Positions 10,604 to 23,441 of a stretch of DNA of 64,000 nt are shown piece by piece; position 1 is the stretch's first letter; each line of letters starts with the position of its first letter. The position numbers and the translations under genes are program-made. The notes under the pieces were generated by a model. It did not search any database and was not told the origin of the DNA. It saw only the letters and a program-made list of their open reading frames with translations. The stretch comes from Verpa conica (taxonomy: Eukaryota > Ascomycota > Pezizomycetes > Pezizales > Morchellaceae), in NCBI GenBank assembly GCA_033030425.1, contig JAUFSD010000002.1:434001-498000 (forward strand), read 5' to 3'.

Positions 10604-13600
10604 CATTATGCGTATGCAGCGGGTTCATCTTTCATTTGTCATCTCAACGGTTTAGTGTCTGTTATCGTCATCACGCAGATATTCTTTTAGGCTTGTCGCA
10701 GCCTCTATGGGTTAGTGGATAATCTATCCCATCCCATGAGCTATCGCCTATATAAATTGTCTGCATAGTCGTTTCTAGCTCCCAGTCTCCATATTATCGC
10801 AAACACTACTCATGAGTTGCTAAATATCAAACATAAATTTCACCGGTTTCTGTAGAGTAGGTAGTAATCAGGAGAGGGGTGTGTTAATGGATTATTTAGG
10901 ATGTTAATATGGGTATAATTTGTCTAGGCTTCAACCATAACTAGTGCTAGAAGATTAATATCAATAGTACCCAAATTTTCTAGTTACTATACTCAGATGT
11001 TATTTTCTATGCCTAGTGTTGTATACACTCTACTAGAAGAGACGGAATGTCGCGTAACTAGGTTTTCCGTGGAATAGTACTCAAGTCACCATAAGCTCCC
11101 CGAACTCCTAAGGGTAGCAACCGAGGAGATAAACATAGGATCAAAAAAACCCGAGTGAAGCAAAACATTAAAGAACTAAACTAGAATTATTACGTACTTA
11201 ATGCATCACAGTATCTAAATGTGGTTCAGAAATATATTCAAGCTAGGTAATTCCCACCTTGATTCATATTGAAAACAAAAGGTTTCAGCGTTTAAAATCC
11301 AACTACTATTGAATAGCTACATATATTAACTATTTCCTATAGCTATTAATGGTTTGTTTATTTAGGTGGCTGGATACCCAGGGTCAGATTTTAATCATAA
11401 TTTCCCTCTGACTTGGTTTATTGGGTCTCCGGCTCTTCCGGTCAAATCAAAGGCTCAGATTCTCGACCACACCTAAGAGAGTGCAATTGGTAGGGCCCAA
11501 TATGCGTCCCACCAAGGACCTCGGTCCATCTTATGTGATAAGCTGTAATACTACCTCTTAAGTAGGGATCTCACCTACTTCTGCTAATCTTAAATGACAT
11601 CAAGGTCACCCTATAAAAACCGATACAACCCACAGCTTATTTAAACCCAGAGAGTGATAGCATATGATGCAGCCCACCAATCCAATCCAAGCCCTAGGAT
11701 ATGGTTCCCGGTACCACTTAAGCTTTGTATGTATTTACATGATCTAATTCTAGATAAGACCATGACAGCCACTGGGAGACAGAAGAAATCCTCCATAAAG
11801 AACAAGACACGACATTAAGCCTGAGTGTAAGAAAAACCCTAGCCCTGAACCACATGCGCCCAATAAGCTCATCCTCTAGAAGATGCACCTTGCATGTGAT
11901 CATTGGCTTTTAGTACATACCAGGTTCTGAAATTTTAACATACATGGTGCAGACCTTGGGGGGGGTCTTGCATCACCCTGCGTCAGTAGAGAAGCTTATA
12001 AATTTAAGACTTGTCGTTAGAGATGATACCAGGAACTGACTCGAATAGAAAAGTAATTGGTAAATAAGAGGAAGGTAAAATTAAAAAGAAAAAAAACTGA
12101 TTTACGCCCACGCCATCTCTTTATGGGGGTTCTACCTACCAATAGGATTAGTATTCGGATGAGACTATTCGAGACGAGACCAAGACCTGATCTCGTTTCG
12201 TCTTGTCTTATCCCGCCTCGAAGTAAGTGAGCCTTATACTTCTATCTAGATGTCTTCTATGCAAGGACCCTCCCTGTGCTCGTTGGACTGTGACAAAGAA
12301 TAAGAACTTTGGGGGGGGGGAGGGGGGGGTGACTGGCTGCATAAACGACTTCTTTTTGATGTCTCGAGCTTTCTGTTAATCTCTTCATAGTACGCATGTT
12401 AGTAACTATCTCGAAATTACTTTATTCTAAGGGGTGGGTGACCGGTTTTGAGTTGAGGCGTCTTGCATCGAGCAATGTAAGCTGAAGTAATGTTAGGTCT
12501 CATGTGATACCTCCTATTGGTAGAGTCACAGACGACTGAGTATTACCTCGCTATTTCTGGTTAGCTTTAGGGTAACAGACCTTACTAAAAAGTATTGAAG
12601 CCTGGGGTGGATGATGGGGCTATATAATATAGATCAGGACAGACTTCCATATGCCAAGGCTTTTGTCATGGGGAGTCACTCGACAGTTTATAGCTATCAG
12701 GTGTCGAATAAACCTAATCTGTGATTGGGAGACCTTGGCTTTAGCGATGTCCTACTATGTATCGGGCTTCCGAATGATACAAGGTGGTGGACAGAGCTTA
12801 GCATGCAACTGCTAGAAAATTCCCACACATAAAAGAATAAAGTAATCTGGAACACACTCGGTACTTGCCTAGATCTTATAATAACTTGTGGAGATTACTG
12901 TACATGGGAAGTGCATGCAGCCTTGGAGGGGGGGGATTCCAGTTCAATTTGATATATCCCACAAAGACATGGCATAGATAGCTATTAAGGTCGAAAGAAA
13001 GAAAAAAAATACCTACATATATCATTATTACGTCGTAATCGGATGATTGAGGGGCAACATGATGCACGCAGAATGTGATATGGGGAGGGGATTCTTCGCA
13101 TCAGCTGCGGAGAAGCCGGTGAATGCGTGTGAATTCGTGTGAATGATTGTCGTGAGGGCAGGTTTACACCCCTCCAGACTTCCTATAATGGTAAGATTCC
13201 TCAGAGTCATCGATGGTCATTACCGGAATCGACGAAACATTGCCCATATGGCCTTTTAGAAAGCCCCCTCAACTAGTCACAAGACTCTTGTGGTCAATGC
13301 GATGTTGCCTGTATTTCAATCTCAGCTTGAGGGGAGGCATCATGGGTGGCCCCGGGCAACTTCACATTGGTCGAAACGCAGAGAAGTTTGCCTCAAAATT
13401 AGCTAGATTATGCGGGCTATGACATAGATGGAGGATCATTGATGATAGACCGGCGAAGTCCTTCCATATAAGGAGAAGAATAGCTCAAATGGGGCAATTT
13501 TTTTTCGTATTCCTGCATGTCTCGAGATATGCGCGCAGGGAGTCGAGAACCAACATTGACCTGTTAGATGGAAACACGACTACACTCGTAAAGAGATTTC

Positions 13601-13624
13601 CTCCTATGTGATCCTTTGAAACAG

Positions 13625-13978
13625 TCACCTGGACAATAAACACTTTGTCGAGAAACCTGAGAGGCTAATAGAGCGATTGACCAAGATATCAAGACGCACA
13701 AAGCTCGTTAGCTGCCATGAAACGGCTTTCCTATATTCTTCTGTGGCATGGATGGTGGGGAGGCCAAAGGGGCTGTATAACACTTTGAGTTTGTAGAGCA
13801 CGCAGCGTTTAAGGCCGATTCCCTGCGGTGCCTCCGATTTTAGGATCAGAATATAGTCTTCTCTTGAAGAATTCAGTGCTATTTCTTGTATGTCAAGAAG
13901 TTGTAATCGAAATAGCGCCTGCAGGGCGATAATAGTAATCCTAGGAACGACAAGAACCGACGAATTAGGAATAGGCAC
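13625..13978 (-). CDS. Hypothetical protein fragment, doubtful
   Basis: An open frame of 117 codons starting MPIPNSSVLVVPRITIIALQ, with alternating hydrophobic leucine-rich segments. The stop at the end and a possible acceptor (TCACTTTAG) just upstream of the start would allow it to be a last exon. I recognise no family; composition resembles leucine-rich parts of F-box proteins, but no F-box is found upstream. It may be a pseudogene remnant or chance frame. Confidence 0.18.
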   Translation of the reverse strand: MPIPNSSVLVVPRITIIALQALFRLQLLDIQEIALNSSREDYILILKSEAPQGIGLKRCVLYKLKVLYSPFGLPTIHATEEYRKAVSWQLTSFVRLDILVNRSISLSGFSTKCLLSR

Positions 13979-16928
13979 CTAAAGTGATTGAGAAATCATT
14001 GGCCACGCATTTATATATATATATTTCCCCCTACTATATTTTAGAAATTAGCTTGCGGAGGGGTAGAAGCCAAAAAAAGACAGGAAATATACTTTCAAGA
14101 TAATTATGGGAAGATAGATGTGGTGAGAGCTTGAGAGTCTGTTGTGTTTGTTGCTCGACTATCATGCATTACCTTTTCGACCTGAAACGCTAACCGTCTC
14201 CAAACCCCGGCAACCTTTATTAGGAACATGTGAGCACGAGTGCTATCGCGTGAAACGAGTTATTTACCCGGTTGCCCTCCCTCCCTCACCCGATTCTACG
14301 CGTTGTTTTGATCAGTGAACGCGTAAGAACAAAAGGCTGCTAGCCATGTTACGAAACATATGCAAGCGCCAGAAGAGGGAGATTATATTTACCCACCTTC
14401 CTACCACCGCGAATCGCCACCGCAAAAAGGAAAAGGTCGAGTTCGCCATCAGCCTAGCAGCAGCGATCAGAGATCCACGATCAAGCTGAACTCTGCCCCA
14501 GGAAATAATCAACGACCTCTCCCCCCCGCCCTGCCCCACTATTAACCCATAGATTGAAGCAAGCAAGCAAATAAACAAACAAACGCCACCTGCCAGCTGT
14601 CACTCTTGTCCACTCTCTTATGATTTCTTTGCTATAAACTCAAATAAGCGACTGATACCCCGAGTCCAATAAAACAGAAACATTCGCGAGTGAGACTTTA
14701 TGAAGCCACCAATGTTTCTCCCCCCCCCCTTCTTCGCAACCGCCGCATTGTGGCCCCGACCCTTCCCTCCCCCCCCCCAACTCAAAAAACTTAAGAGATC
14801 ACCATTCACGTCGCTAAGATACGCTTTTTCGCGGTGTATGTGATGATAGGCTTTGCTAACCGCTACTCCCTATCACATTACGTCTATCATGCTTCCACTA
14901 CCACTTTGAAACTGGTTCCCCCCCCCCAGCGTCTAACCCCGTGTTTTATTATTGGATGTTCTTCGGGTACCTCCCGCTCTCCCGCGAAAAATAAATAAAT
15001 AATAAATGATTACAACATACTATATATGCTCTCGATTCGTGATCACAGCAAGGATGGCGCTGTGGAAAGAAGAGGGAAGAGAAAAAAATGGTATGGGAAA
15101 TCTTTAATCTACCATATTAACTCCCACTTAGCCTTGTAAGGTTCATTTGTTCCGGGGAAGACGCCGATTCAGCACTTTCCGTAGAATAGCGCGTTCTGGA
15201 CTACATGCCTGTATTGGATGAAGATGTAGTACCCTTTCAGGATCCGCTTCCAGCTCCCGTGCCGCCACTGGTTGGATCCAACTTCAATCTCGCTACCATT
15301 CGCCAGTCGGGTATTCTGTAAATCGCTTGGAGGTTAGCTCAATCTAGAATCTCACGCCGGGGGAGAGTGGGGGGAGACTCAAAGGAGCCTTCGTTCATTG
15401 CTATGGAATATATACATATGGAGATTATGAGTGTGGTCCTGCTTTTAGAGGTACTCGGGGCAGCCAAAAGAGCTTGAGCACAAGGGCAAGCAAGTTATGT
15501 TATTCCGCTGGTGTGGTTAGATGAAGGTAAAAAGATCATGGCCAGAAAAAGGTTCCTTTTTCCTGCACTGAGTACATACATACATATGCATCTGAGGCGC
15601 TGCTATTCTGGGACACGTGAAAAGATAGATCGAAATTTGTCTTCCCAGAAACCTGGACATCAACTTTTGAAGCCCGCAAACGTGTCAATCAACCCCCCCC
15701 CCTGCTATCTTATCTTATTTTCAATTTTTTAATTTAAAGATTGTTGGATAAATACAAGTTCTTATTCTCTTGTTCACCTTGCTATAAACATACAAACAAA
15801 GGAAATTGTACAAAGGGAATCGTTTCGAAGTAACTGACAGATGCCACATGAAGAGAAAAAAAAAAGCAATGCAAAAAGCCGGCCAACTTTTACTTTTTTT
15901 TTCGCAATGCTCGCAAAAAAAATAAAAATGATAAGAATCAGACAATTTCGATCGCTCTGATCTCTATCGCTAGAACTCATGCCCTCTCCGTACTTTTGCA
16001 GCTGCTGCCGTTCCAAATCGGCAATCCAAAAGTGTACACCATGCATGGTCGCCTTCGTTGAAGTTCCCATTCATCCGACCTAGATATGTTAGGTCATCTT
16101 GCTCAGCCTTTAGAACAAAGACCCTACTGCCTTAGAAAACAGAATATGGTCAGGATAGGACCAACAACAGACAGAACCGCTGGTATGCAATCCTCGATGC
16201 TGGAGGTTTTGAACGGTTAAGAAAAAAAAGGAAAGGAAAATAAAGTACAAAGGAGACTTATAGGGAAAAACAAAAGAAATTGCGTGCAAAAGATATACAG
16301 CAGGGACTTTTCGGATGCTCTTCAGGGCGTTGTGTAGTTTAGTTGCGTATGTTAGTATGTATCTGTCAGTGCATTGTGCAGTGGATCGGGTTTCTATCGA
16401 AGAGTGTAAGAACTACTCCGAAGAGGATGTAAAAGGGAAAAGGATCCGGAAAACACGGTATAAACAATGCCCAACCCCAAGATGCGCCCTATACCACTGC
16501 CCCCCAACCCGTTTTTTAAGAAGACAAGAAAAAGAAGACGGGGAAAACGTAGAGATATACACAGTTCCAGTAGGGACAGAATGAAGCGCTTTAGTAGTAA
16601 TATACCAACCCATCCAAGGTTAAACCAAAGAAAAAGACGCTTCCCAAAACAAAATGAAAGCCCAAACTCCACTAGGAATGGTGAAAGAATCCCCTGAATG
16701 ACCTAAGAGAATGTTGTGAATGATAAATGGCACCATGGGTGATGCGTTCGAAGGTCGATAACCGGATATTGTGAAATCGACCATCTGGAAAAAAGGTGAA
16801 CTGAAGGAAAGTGTAGAAAACCGGACCCATTTCATAAAATCCCAAAACGAAGGACCAAAAAACCCCCCAAGACATCATTAAAATATCGCTATGAATAAAA
16901 CTCAAACGCCGTGCTGATGCAATTGTAC

Positions 16929-18802
16929 TTAATAGGACGCCATCCGGCGAGGATCACCGCGGTGTCGTGAACTGAAACTCAAAAGTCCTCCTTCTGAGTT
17001 ATCCCTTGCGCATCCCCCAGCAGGACGCCTTCCAAAACTGGCGCTAGGGCTGCTATCAAGGCTGTGCTGAGCTCCAAAGGTAAAGCTCTGAGTCCGACTA
17101 AGCTTCCCTCTTTTCTGTAGTTTAGCCATTTCTCTTTCACATGTGTGAAGATGAGAAGCATCCTTCATCTGGACGTATTGCTCGGGTTCGCAGCGAACAC
17201 GATATTGGTTAAAAAATGAGCAGTAACCACCCTCAAGAATATAGACATCAGGGTAGTAGAGAGCAGGATAGCGCTGCATATTCAACTGTCTATCACGACT
17301 GCGAAGATGAAGTGCCCTGAAGAAAAATGTAAGTAAGGGGTTAAAAGAAATTTGTTGGGAAATGACCCAACTTACATCCTAGGAGCACGATGCGCAGAGA
17401 ATTCACAGTGGAAAATGATAAGCATCTTCTCAGTTCTAGGTTTTTGGAAGAACATTTTTTCCAAAGCGTCTGTCGAATTAACGTTGATGGCACCAGAAAT
17501 GTGGCCACCTTCATACTCATACTCAAAACGGCAGTCTACAACCATGAGCTCATCGTACTGATCTTTGTACTGGCCATCCATGACTTTGCAGAGAGTAGAT
17601 TTGTCAATACGTCTCAGAGTATCTTCCTTGCTGCTAAAGCAGGGGAGAATTGAATTCTCTCCAGGTGAGGACTTTGCAGGTGACAGATCCAAGTCACCTT
17701 TGCTCCTCCGTAGACCCCGCTGCATAACCTCTTCAGGGTTTTCAAACATACTCAAAGTTCTCCGAATCTTTCCTCTAGGACGTTGGAACTTTTGTCGATT
17801 AAGAGGAGCAACTGGAGACCCATCAAGGCTAGTGTTTATAGGACCAGACTCTCTGGAGAATCCCTTGGACTTTGGGGTAGTAGATGCCATCATTGAAAGC
17901 GGAGCTCCCAATTCTTTCTTACTCCGTGGGGGAGTAGCACCAAACAAATCTTCCAACTTCATCGAAGGTGCTGTAGTAGATTTGCCAAAGAGGGTGGGTG
18001 TTGAGAATCCGGAACTAGAACTAGTATTGGTAGACTTGAACGAAACGCCCCCTGTAGTATTACGGTTATGCCTCAAGAGGGAAGGCCTAGTGAAGTTAGA
18101 TGACTTCTTACGCCTAGAATAAATATTAGCGATAATCCTTGTGGCCCAGAAAAGTGATTAGCATACTCTCCAAGGCCTCCATGTCTCCTGGAAAGATCCA
18201 TCCTTGGAAGATCGGGTGTTGGAGTAGCGCTAGGTGGGCTTGAGCATAAATTTATCGACGGGTTCTTGGTAGGTGATATAGGTTCCCTCAAGCTAGCAGA
18301 AAATGCAGGCTTGTGGGGTAATGGGGACATATCCATGGACTCATGACAAGGTGATGAGGATGGAATTGGAGGAGTAGTCGCCAATGCTGTGAACGTTAGC
18401 CAAGAAAACTCTATAGGAGCGTTTTACGCACATCGCCCATTTCCACCTCCGAGACCGAACGGAAATAGTGAACGCCTAGGTGTAGGAATTTGAGGACTAT
18501 AATATCTAGATTTAGCAGATGCTCGAAAAAGAAGCTTGATATCCTGATACTCACGTTTTGTCAATATGAAAGTTTTGAGAAAGATCTGCTACCAGCATTG
18601 ATGTAGGAGATGACTCGAGTCTTGACTCCTTATCAAAATAGCCAGTTTTATCCAATTTTACTCCAGAACCGAGTTTTGGCCCAAATAATGACTTGCCAGA
18701 CACAGCACTTGGTCGAGAAAATTCATTACTGGCCATTGACCAAGGTGAATGAGATCCAAAAGGCTGCATAGCAGCGATAGGTGATGACGCTTCGACTTCC
18801 AT
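16929..18802 (-). CDS. cdc25: Cdc25/NimT M-phase inducer tyrosine phosphatase
   Basis: Predicted 555-residue dual-specificity phosphatase that activates Cdk1 by removing inhibitory phosphates at the G2/M transition. Exons are 18802-18555, 18505-18432, 18386-18167, 18113-17376 and 17316-16929; every phase agrees. The N-terminus MEVEASSPIAAMQPF is typical of Aspergillus NimT-type proteins, which supports this start. Residues 1-300 are Ser/Pro-rich and probably phosphoregulated. The rhodanese-like catalytic domain (about 330-500) has YDELMVVDCRFEYEYEGGHI, then the active site HCEFSAHRAPRM with the CX5R loop intact (Cys417, Arg423), then YPDVYILEGGYCSFF. The exon 4/5 junction falls inside the active-site segment. 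The C-terminal tail is basic. Downstream frames on either strand at 17565-18122 are shadows. Confidence 0.95.
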
Positions 18803-21800
18803 CTTATCGGCAAACTTGAATACTGGCCTATGTAGACCCGGTGAAAACGATGGTTTCGAGATGTATTATTCTAGGAGTTCCGCAAGCAACGTTTTATGCG
18901 TTGAAATTGTTGTTTGCTCAAAATTCACTGATTGTTTGTATTACTATCAGGCCTTGGCACGGTTCAAATAAAACCAATGTTAAGTGCTGAGAAGAAAAGA
19001 CTCAATCCTCCTTTTTATCCTCTTGTGATACAGTCTCCGGCAAGATTTCCAGGGCTATTGTAGATGCTGTCTAGTGCAATTAAGCATAAGAATTCTCGAG
19101 CAGAATGCAAGATAGGCTGTCGAGGTGAGGCACAGTGGAACCAAAGATTAAATTGGATTCACAGAACTTGCCTGGATGATGTAGTGGTAGCAGTGAATTG
19201 TCGAAATGGTAGACTGCTACTGTTGCTGCTGCTGCTGCTGCTGCTAGAGAGAAGGAAGAGTGAGGAGTGAAGGATGGACCAGGAGGGGGAGGGAGAAGTA
19301 GAAGAAGGAAGTCCTAAGAGAGAAGCAGAAGCAGCCAACGAGGATGAGGATGAGAGACAGCCTCCACAGTGAGGTCCCTCTGCACAGTGAAGCTGAGATG
19401 CTTATGTACAACGGGGGTGGGGACGTCGTTACTGCGGCGACAGGCCTTGGCACACTACAACGAGACTTTACGAGAGAGTCCTTGCTTGCTGCTTCGGCTG
19501 AGACTATTGGGCGCTGGGGTGTATCCTTCGCGAGACCCACAAAAAAACCGCCTGGCTTGGCTGATTTCTTCCTTGCTGTCACTTTCTGACTTTCTCTATT
19601 CGTCGCTGCTGTGTGCCTTCCTTTGCATGCATAAGTATGCGATTGCTGCTGCAATGACTGGGGTTCTAAGGGATCCGATAGGTAGAACGGGGAACGCAGA
19701 GCAAGATGGGTCCGAGATGGATTCAATAACAAGGGTACTGGGGGGGTTAGCCTCGTGAGACAGCAGCTGTTCCTTGTGCGGTAGTGGGGGAAGAGTATCT
19801 ACGCCGCCGCTTGGGAGTCCGTAGAAACATCGCGATTCACAATCCTATGAGCGACAAATTCGACGCCAGATCCGGAAATTAGTTGTGTCTATGAAATGCT
19901 ATAATGGGATCTATTTCTTTTGCGAGCCGGGCTCCCAGAAAGGAAGAATTCCGCGAGCAATAATCCGTTAATTCTCCATAAATACACTCAAGTCCACAAG
20001 TCACACAGCTTGAGCGGGGATGGGTGCCACCTCTCTGCACCACGACGCGTTCGATACACGCTCACATGTGACATGTCGCGAGTCCCCTCTCTATAGAAGC
20101 CGTTCCAGCCCTTCAGGGACCCCCCCCATCAGTTATCTGTGTTTGTTATGGTGATTTGCTATCTGCACCCATACGTAAAGCCACCAATTTATCCGCCAGC
20201 TTCCTGCAAGTAATACATGTACCTCTCGAGCAAGTGATTCCCCTCCCCCAACCAAACCCGACAAATACAAACCTTTAGGTGCCTACTAATGTAATACCCA
20301 TTCACATTGGCTTCCGTCACTCCAGTTTCAAAATGCCTTTAGAATAGAAGGTCCCATGGGTCTTCTGTCGAAAAAGGTCTCGTCATACCCACGCAATGGG
20401 GAGATCGTGGCTAGATCGTGACCAAGGCACAGGCCATTTTAGAGTAAGCAGTTGGCCCTTGCTTTTTTTCTTGTTTATCACACTTTATAAATCCTCACGG
20501 TATTCCACTGCTATACCGACACAATTGGCTGCAATATGCTTAGCTTCTCCCAGCCTCGCCTTGCTTTGCTTATGTCCACCGAGTGTCTATTGCTCGCAAG
20601 AAGCGTTCTGCAATTTCTTGTTTGTGTAAAGTAGTACATGCACTCCATACCGAATTTTCTCGACGACGCAAACAGCCGGCCCCTGCAAGGTCCCATGCCG
20701 CAATCAGCAAAGAGAGCCTTAGTGATAGCGGAATGGTCACAGCGGCTAACTGCCGCCGAGGAATCGGAAGGCGGGGAGAAATGCGTGCAAATCGAAACGG
20801 CTGGAGAGGACGAAATGTCCCTAAAACATAACATATGGCACAGCAAGAGACAAGACACAAACACAACAAAATATTCCCATGGGAACCAAACGCCCAAGTT
20901 CATCTAAATGTTTGCAAAACAAAGTGTGGAGGAACGATAGGCTAATAGCTACATCCATAGACCAAGGAAGGAGTCGTGCAGGATGTTTCCAAACTGACCC
21001 CAAGGTCAGCACCCCTACGCTGTAAGTGGGCACCAGCAGGGCTGGATTGATCGCGGCAACGGGTCTTTATCGGTTTTAGCCTTGTCTCGAGTTATGTTCC
21101 TTGTCGTATTGCGGGTTGTTTGGGGGACGCGGGTCAAAGTTCCTGGCCGAGGAGTTGCGAGGAGTACGTTCTATTTACAAAACAACACGTCCTGACTCGG
21201 ACACTCTACGCGCAGTCCCGTGACTTCCACGCTAAGGCCGGAACACAGCATCATCGGTTTTTCTTTACGCGTGCCGTGGGGTTTGCATTTTGCGGCAACA
21301 TTAGATAGATTTTGACCAACAAAACGGGTATGGGCACAAGTTCAAACTCTCAGTTCAAGGGAAAGGATATCACCAAGCTATCTCTGCGCTTTTTCTCTCA
21401 ATAATACTCTTGCAAAAAAATAGATGAGGCCTGCATTATCTGCTGCAATTAGGACTCATTGCAGTTCTCATCGAGACCACGCATCTCCATAGGGCCAACA
21501 AATCGAAGCCCCGCAATCCCGCAGCCCTCGCTTCGTTTGCGGGTATCGAATAATACTATTAGCAGAGAAATGAGCAAAATAGCAGCGCGTACGGCACGCA
21601 ACGCAGAACATTCAACTGGATCAGTATACATAATATAATTACGGTATGCGCCTGGACGTCCCTCAGGAAGTGAAAGTGAATATTTGTTGTTATTGTTGAT
21701 GCTGCGATCCGGGCGGTTACCATGGTTACAGTGCCCATAAATCAATTCAATTTGTTAGTCAAAAGCTGCCAAACCCCGTGAGCGTTTCAAAGCCATCCCG

Positions 21801-23441
21801 GCCTCACAATTGTCTCGGTTGGTTTCTGTATTGGGTCCTTGACTGGTTAGTTTCACATAAAAAAGCCCTCAGGAGAGGCTCAACACGCATAACCGGAGCT
21901 CGAGATGATCATCCCGGGATAACGTGACGTGACTTGACCCCACATTTCCAAGTGTTCAAAACAACAAACAAAACAACAGGTCAACAAAAAAAACTTGCCC
22001 CCGCACCTTCCTTCATGCAGACCAGTAGTACATTAAAAACCACCTCTTCTTCCCCCACCAAACTTGACGAAGCATTGAGGAACCGGCCGGCACCGCTCCG
22101 GTTTCAAAGTAGCTGACCTCTATCACTACTCTGGCTTCAGCGTCGATTTTCTACATATATAGTACCTAATGGTACATCAAACTACCTCCCGTGCCTATAA
22201 ATTAGTAAGTAGATTTACGTGCTTTTTTATTTATTTATTTTTCTACACTTCATGACTTTTTTTTCTTTCTGAGCGGCTCTGCTCCGACCCGTCTTTTACA
22301 TCATGGGAGGCCTTCCTGGCATCGACTAACCTAGCCATTGACAGCTCACCGAGAGGTAATCTCCACGAAATTACCGACCGCATAAGGCCAGAGTGTATTT
22401 GTACATGGCTACCTAACTTAAGTACCTAGAACCGTTCGACTATTCCTTTCGGATTCGACCTTACATGCGTGACACGCTGTATCCGGGGCTTCTTTTTCCT
22501 TTTCGATGAGGGTCGAGCGTCAGCAAATGGGGGGATGCACCATGCAGGTCTCAATCAACAATAGTACCCATTCCCTGGATTCTGGAAATCCTTCCACTGG
22601 GAGAAGAGAAGGGATGGAAAAAAAGTTTAAGGAGAGTCTTACACCAGTATTTAGCTATAGCTTATAAGATCCGGATAGTAAAGTATATCGCCAACGGTTT
22701 GACGCAAGGAGGCAAGGGGATCCGATAATGAAATCCGGGGGGATTTTCGCGAGAGCAAGACCCCCCCCTATTATTATTTTTGATGACGGTATCATATAGC
22801 CGCGGCCTTGCCAACGACCAAGACCTTCCCGGTACTTAGTTCCAGGTACCAGGCATTAACTACAGTACCGGCATATAGCCAGCACAGTCACCCGCAAGCT
22901 AATTTCCATCGTAATGTCTCGGTCATAGTTTGTTGACGTGGAATTTCAACGTCCGTACGTGTTTCTCCGGAAACCGTAACACTCGGACAGTCCAGAGCTA
23001 TGTATGTTAGGGGAAGACATATAAGCGATGGAAGTGGCGGATTTCTAGAATACTACTTAGATAAATCCCTCCTAGATTTGCTTGTATTCCCGGAAACCGA
23101 GTCTTCGTAGTTTTCTCTATAGTGGCATTGACCTTTAAAGATACCCCTGTGAGCTGCTGTATAGGGAGATTGTTTGTAGGTATTAACGTGGCCTTGCTAT
23201 ATTAAGACTAGGATAGGATGTGTCTATTGTATGTAAATATTATTACAGTTCATCTAAAATCTATTTCTGAAATATGAAAAGCACCAATCCCCAATGAAAA
23301 TGCTACCTATACATGAGATCGTCCGACCATATGCATATAAGAGAGTAATTACAGACCCAACCAAATTAAACGAGCCACATAAGGAAACCCCAAAGGAAAA
23401 ACATAAACACTACATAATCTCGTCATCCAAGCCACGCAAAA
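18803..23441. other. 4.6-kb intergenic spacer
   Basis: Lies between the 5' end of the Cdc25 gene and the 3' end of the ABC transporter gene, both on the minus strand. Long Cdc25 upstream sequences are expected here. It contains a (GCT)7 microsatellite at 19225-19245, C runs near 20121 and 22765, and several short frames without recognisable domains. I call no gene. Confidence 0.6.
19225..19245 (+). repeat. (GCT)7 trinucleotide microsatellite
   Basis: Seven perfect GCT units, 420 nt upstream of the Cdc25 start codon, in non-coding sequence. Confidence 0.9.

Larger units (their letters stand above)
9598..16928. other. 7.3-kb AT-rich gene desert
   Basis: No coding exon with recognisable domains in over 7 kb. 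It holds long G/C homopolymers (10385-10393 region, 10493-10503, 12311-12320 and 12322-12329, and C runs between 14520 and 15700), TTTA/ATTT microsatellites near 9945, 10135 and 14990, and one copy of the GAAT mini-element at 10560-10594. A weak frame on the minus strand at 13625-13978 is listed separately. I cannot tell whether this is decayed transposon sequence. Confidence 0.6.

Noticed and set aside
17565..18122. 185-codon + strand frame inside the Cdc25 gene
   Set aside because: Antisense shadow of exon 4 of Cdc25, with no recognisable domain.
19244..19732. 162-codon minus-strand frame
   Set aside because: Includes the CTG/GCT microsatellite flank and no recognisable domain; lies in the presumed Cdc25 upstream region.
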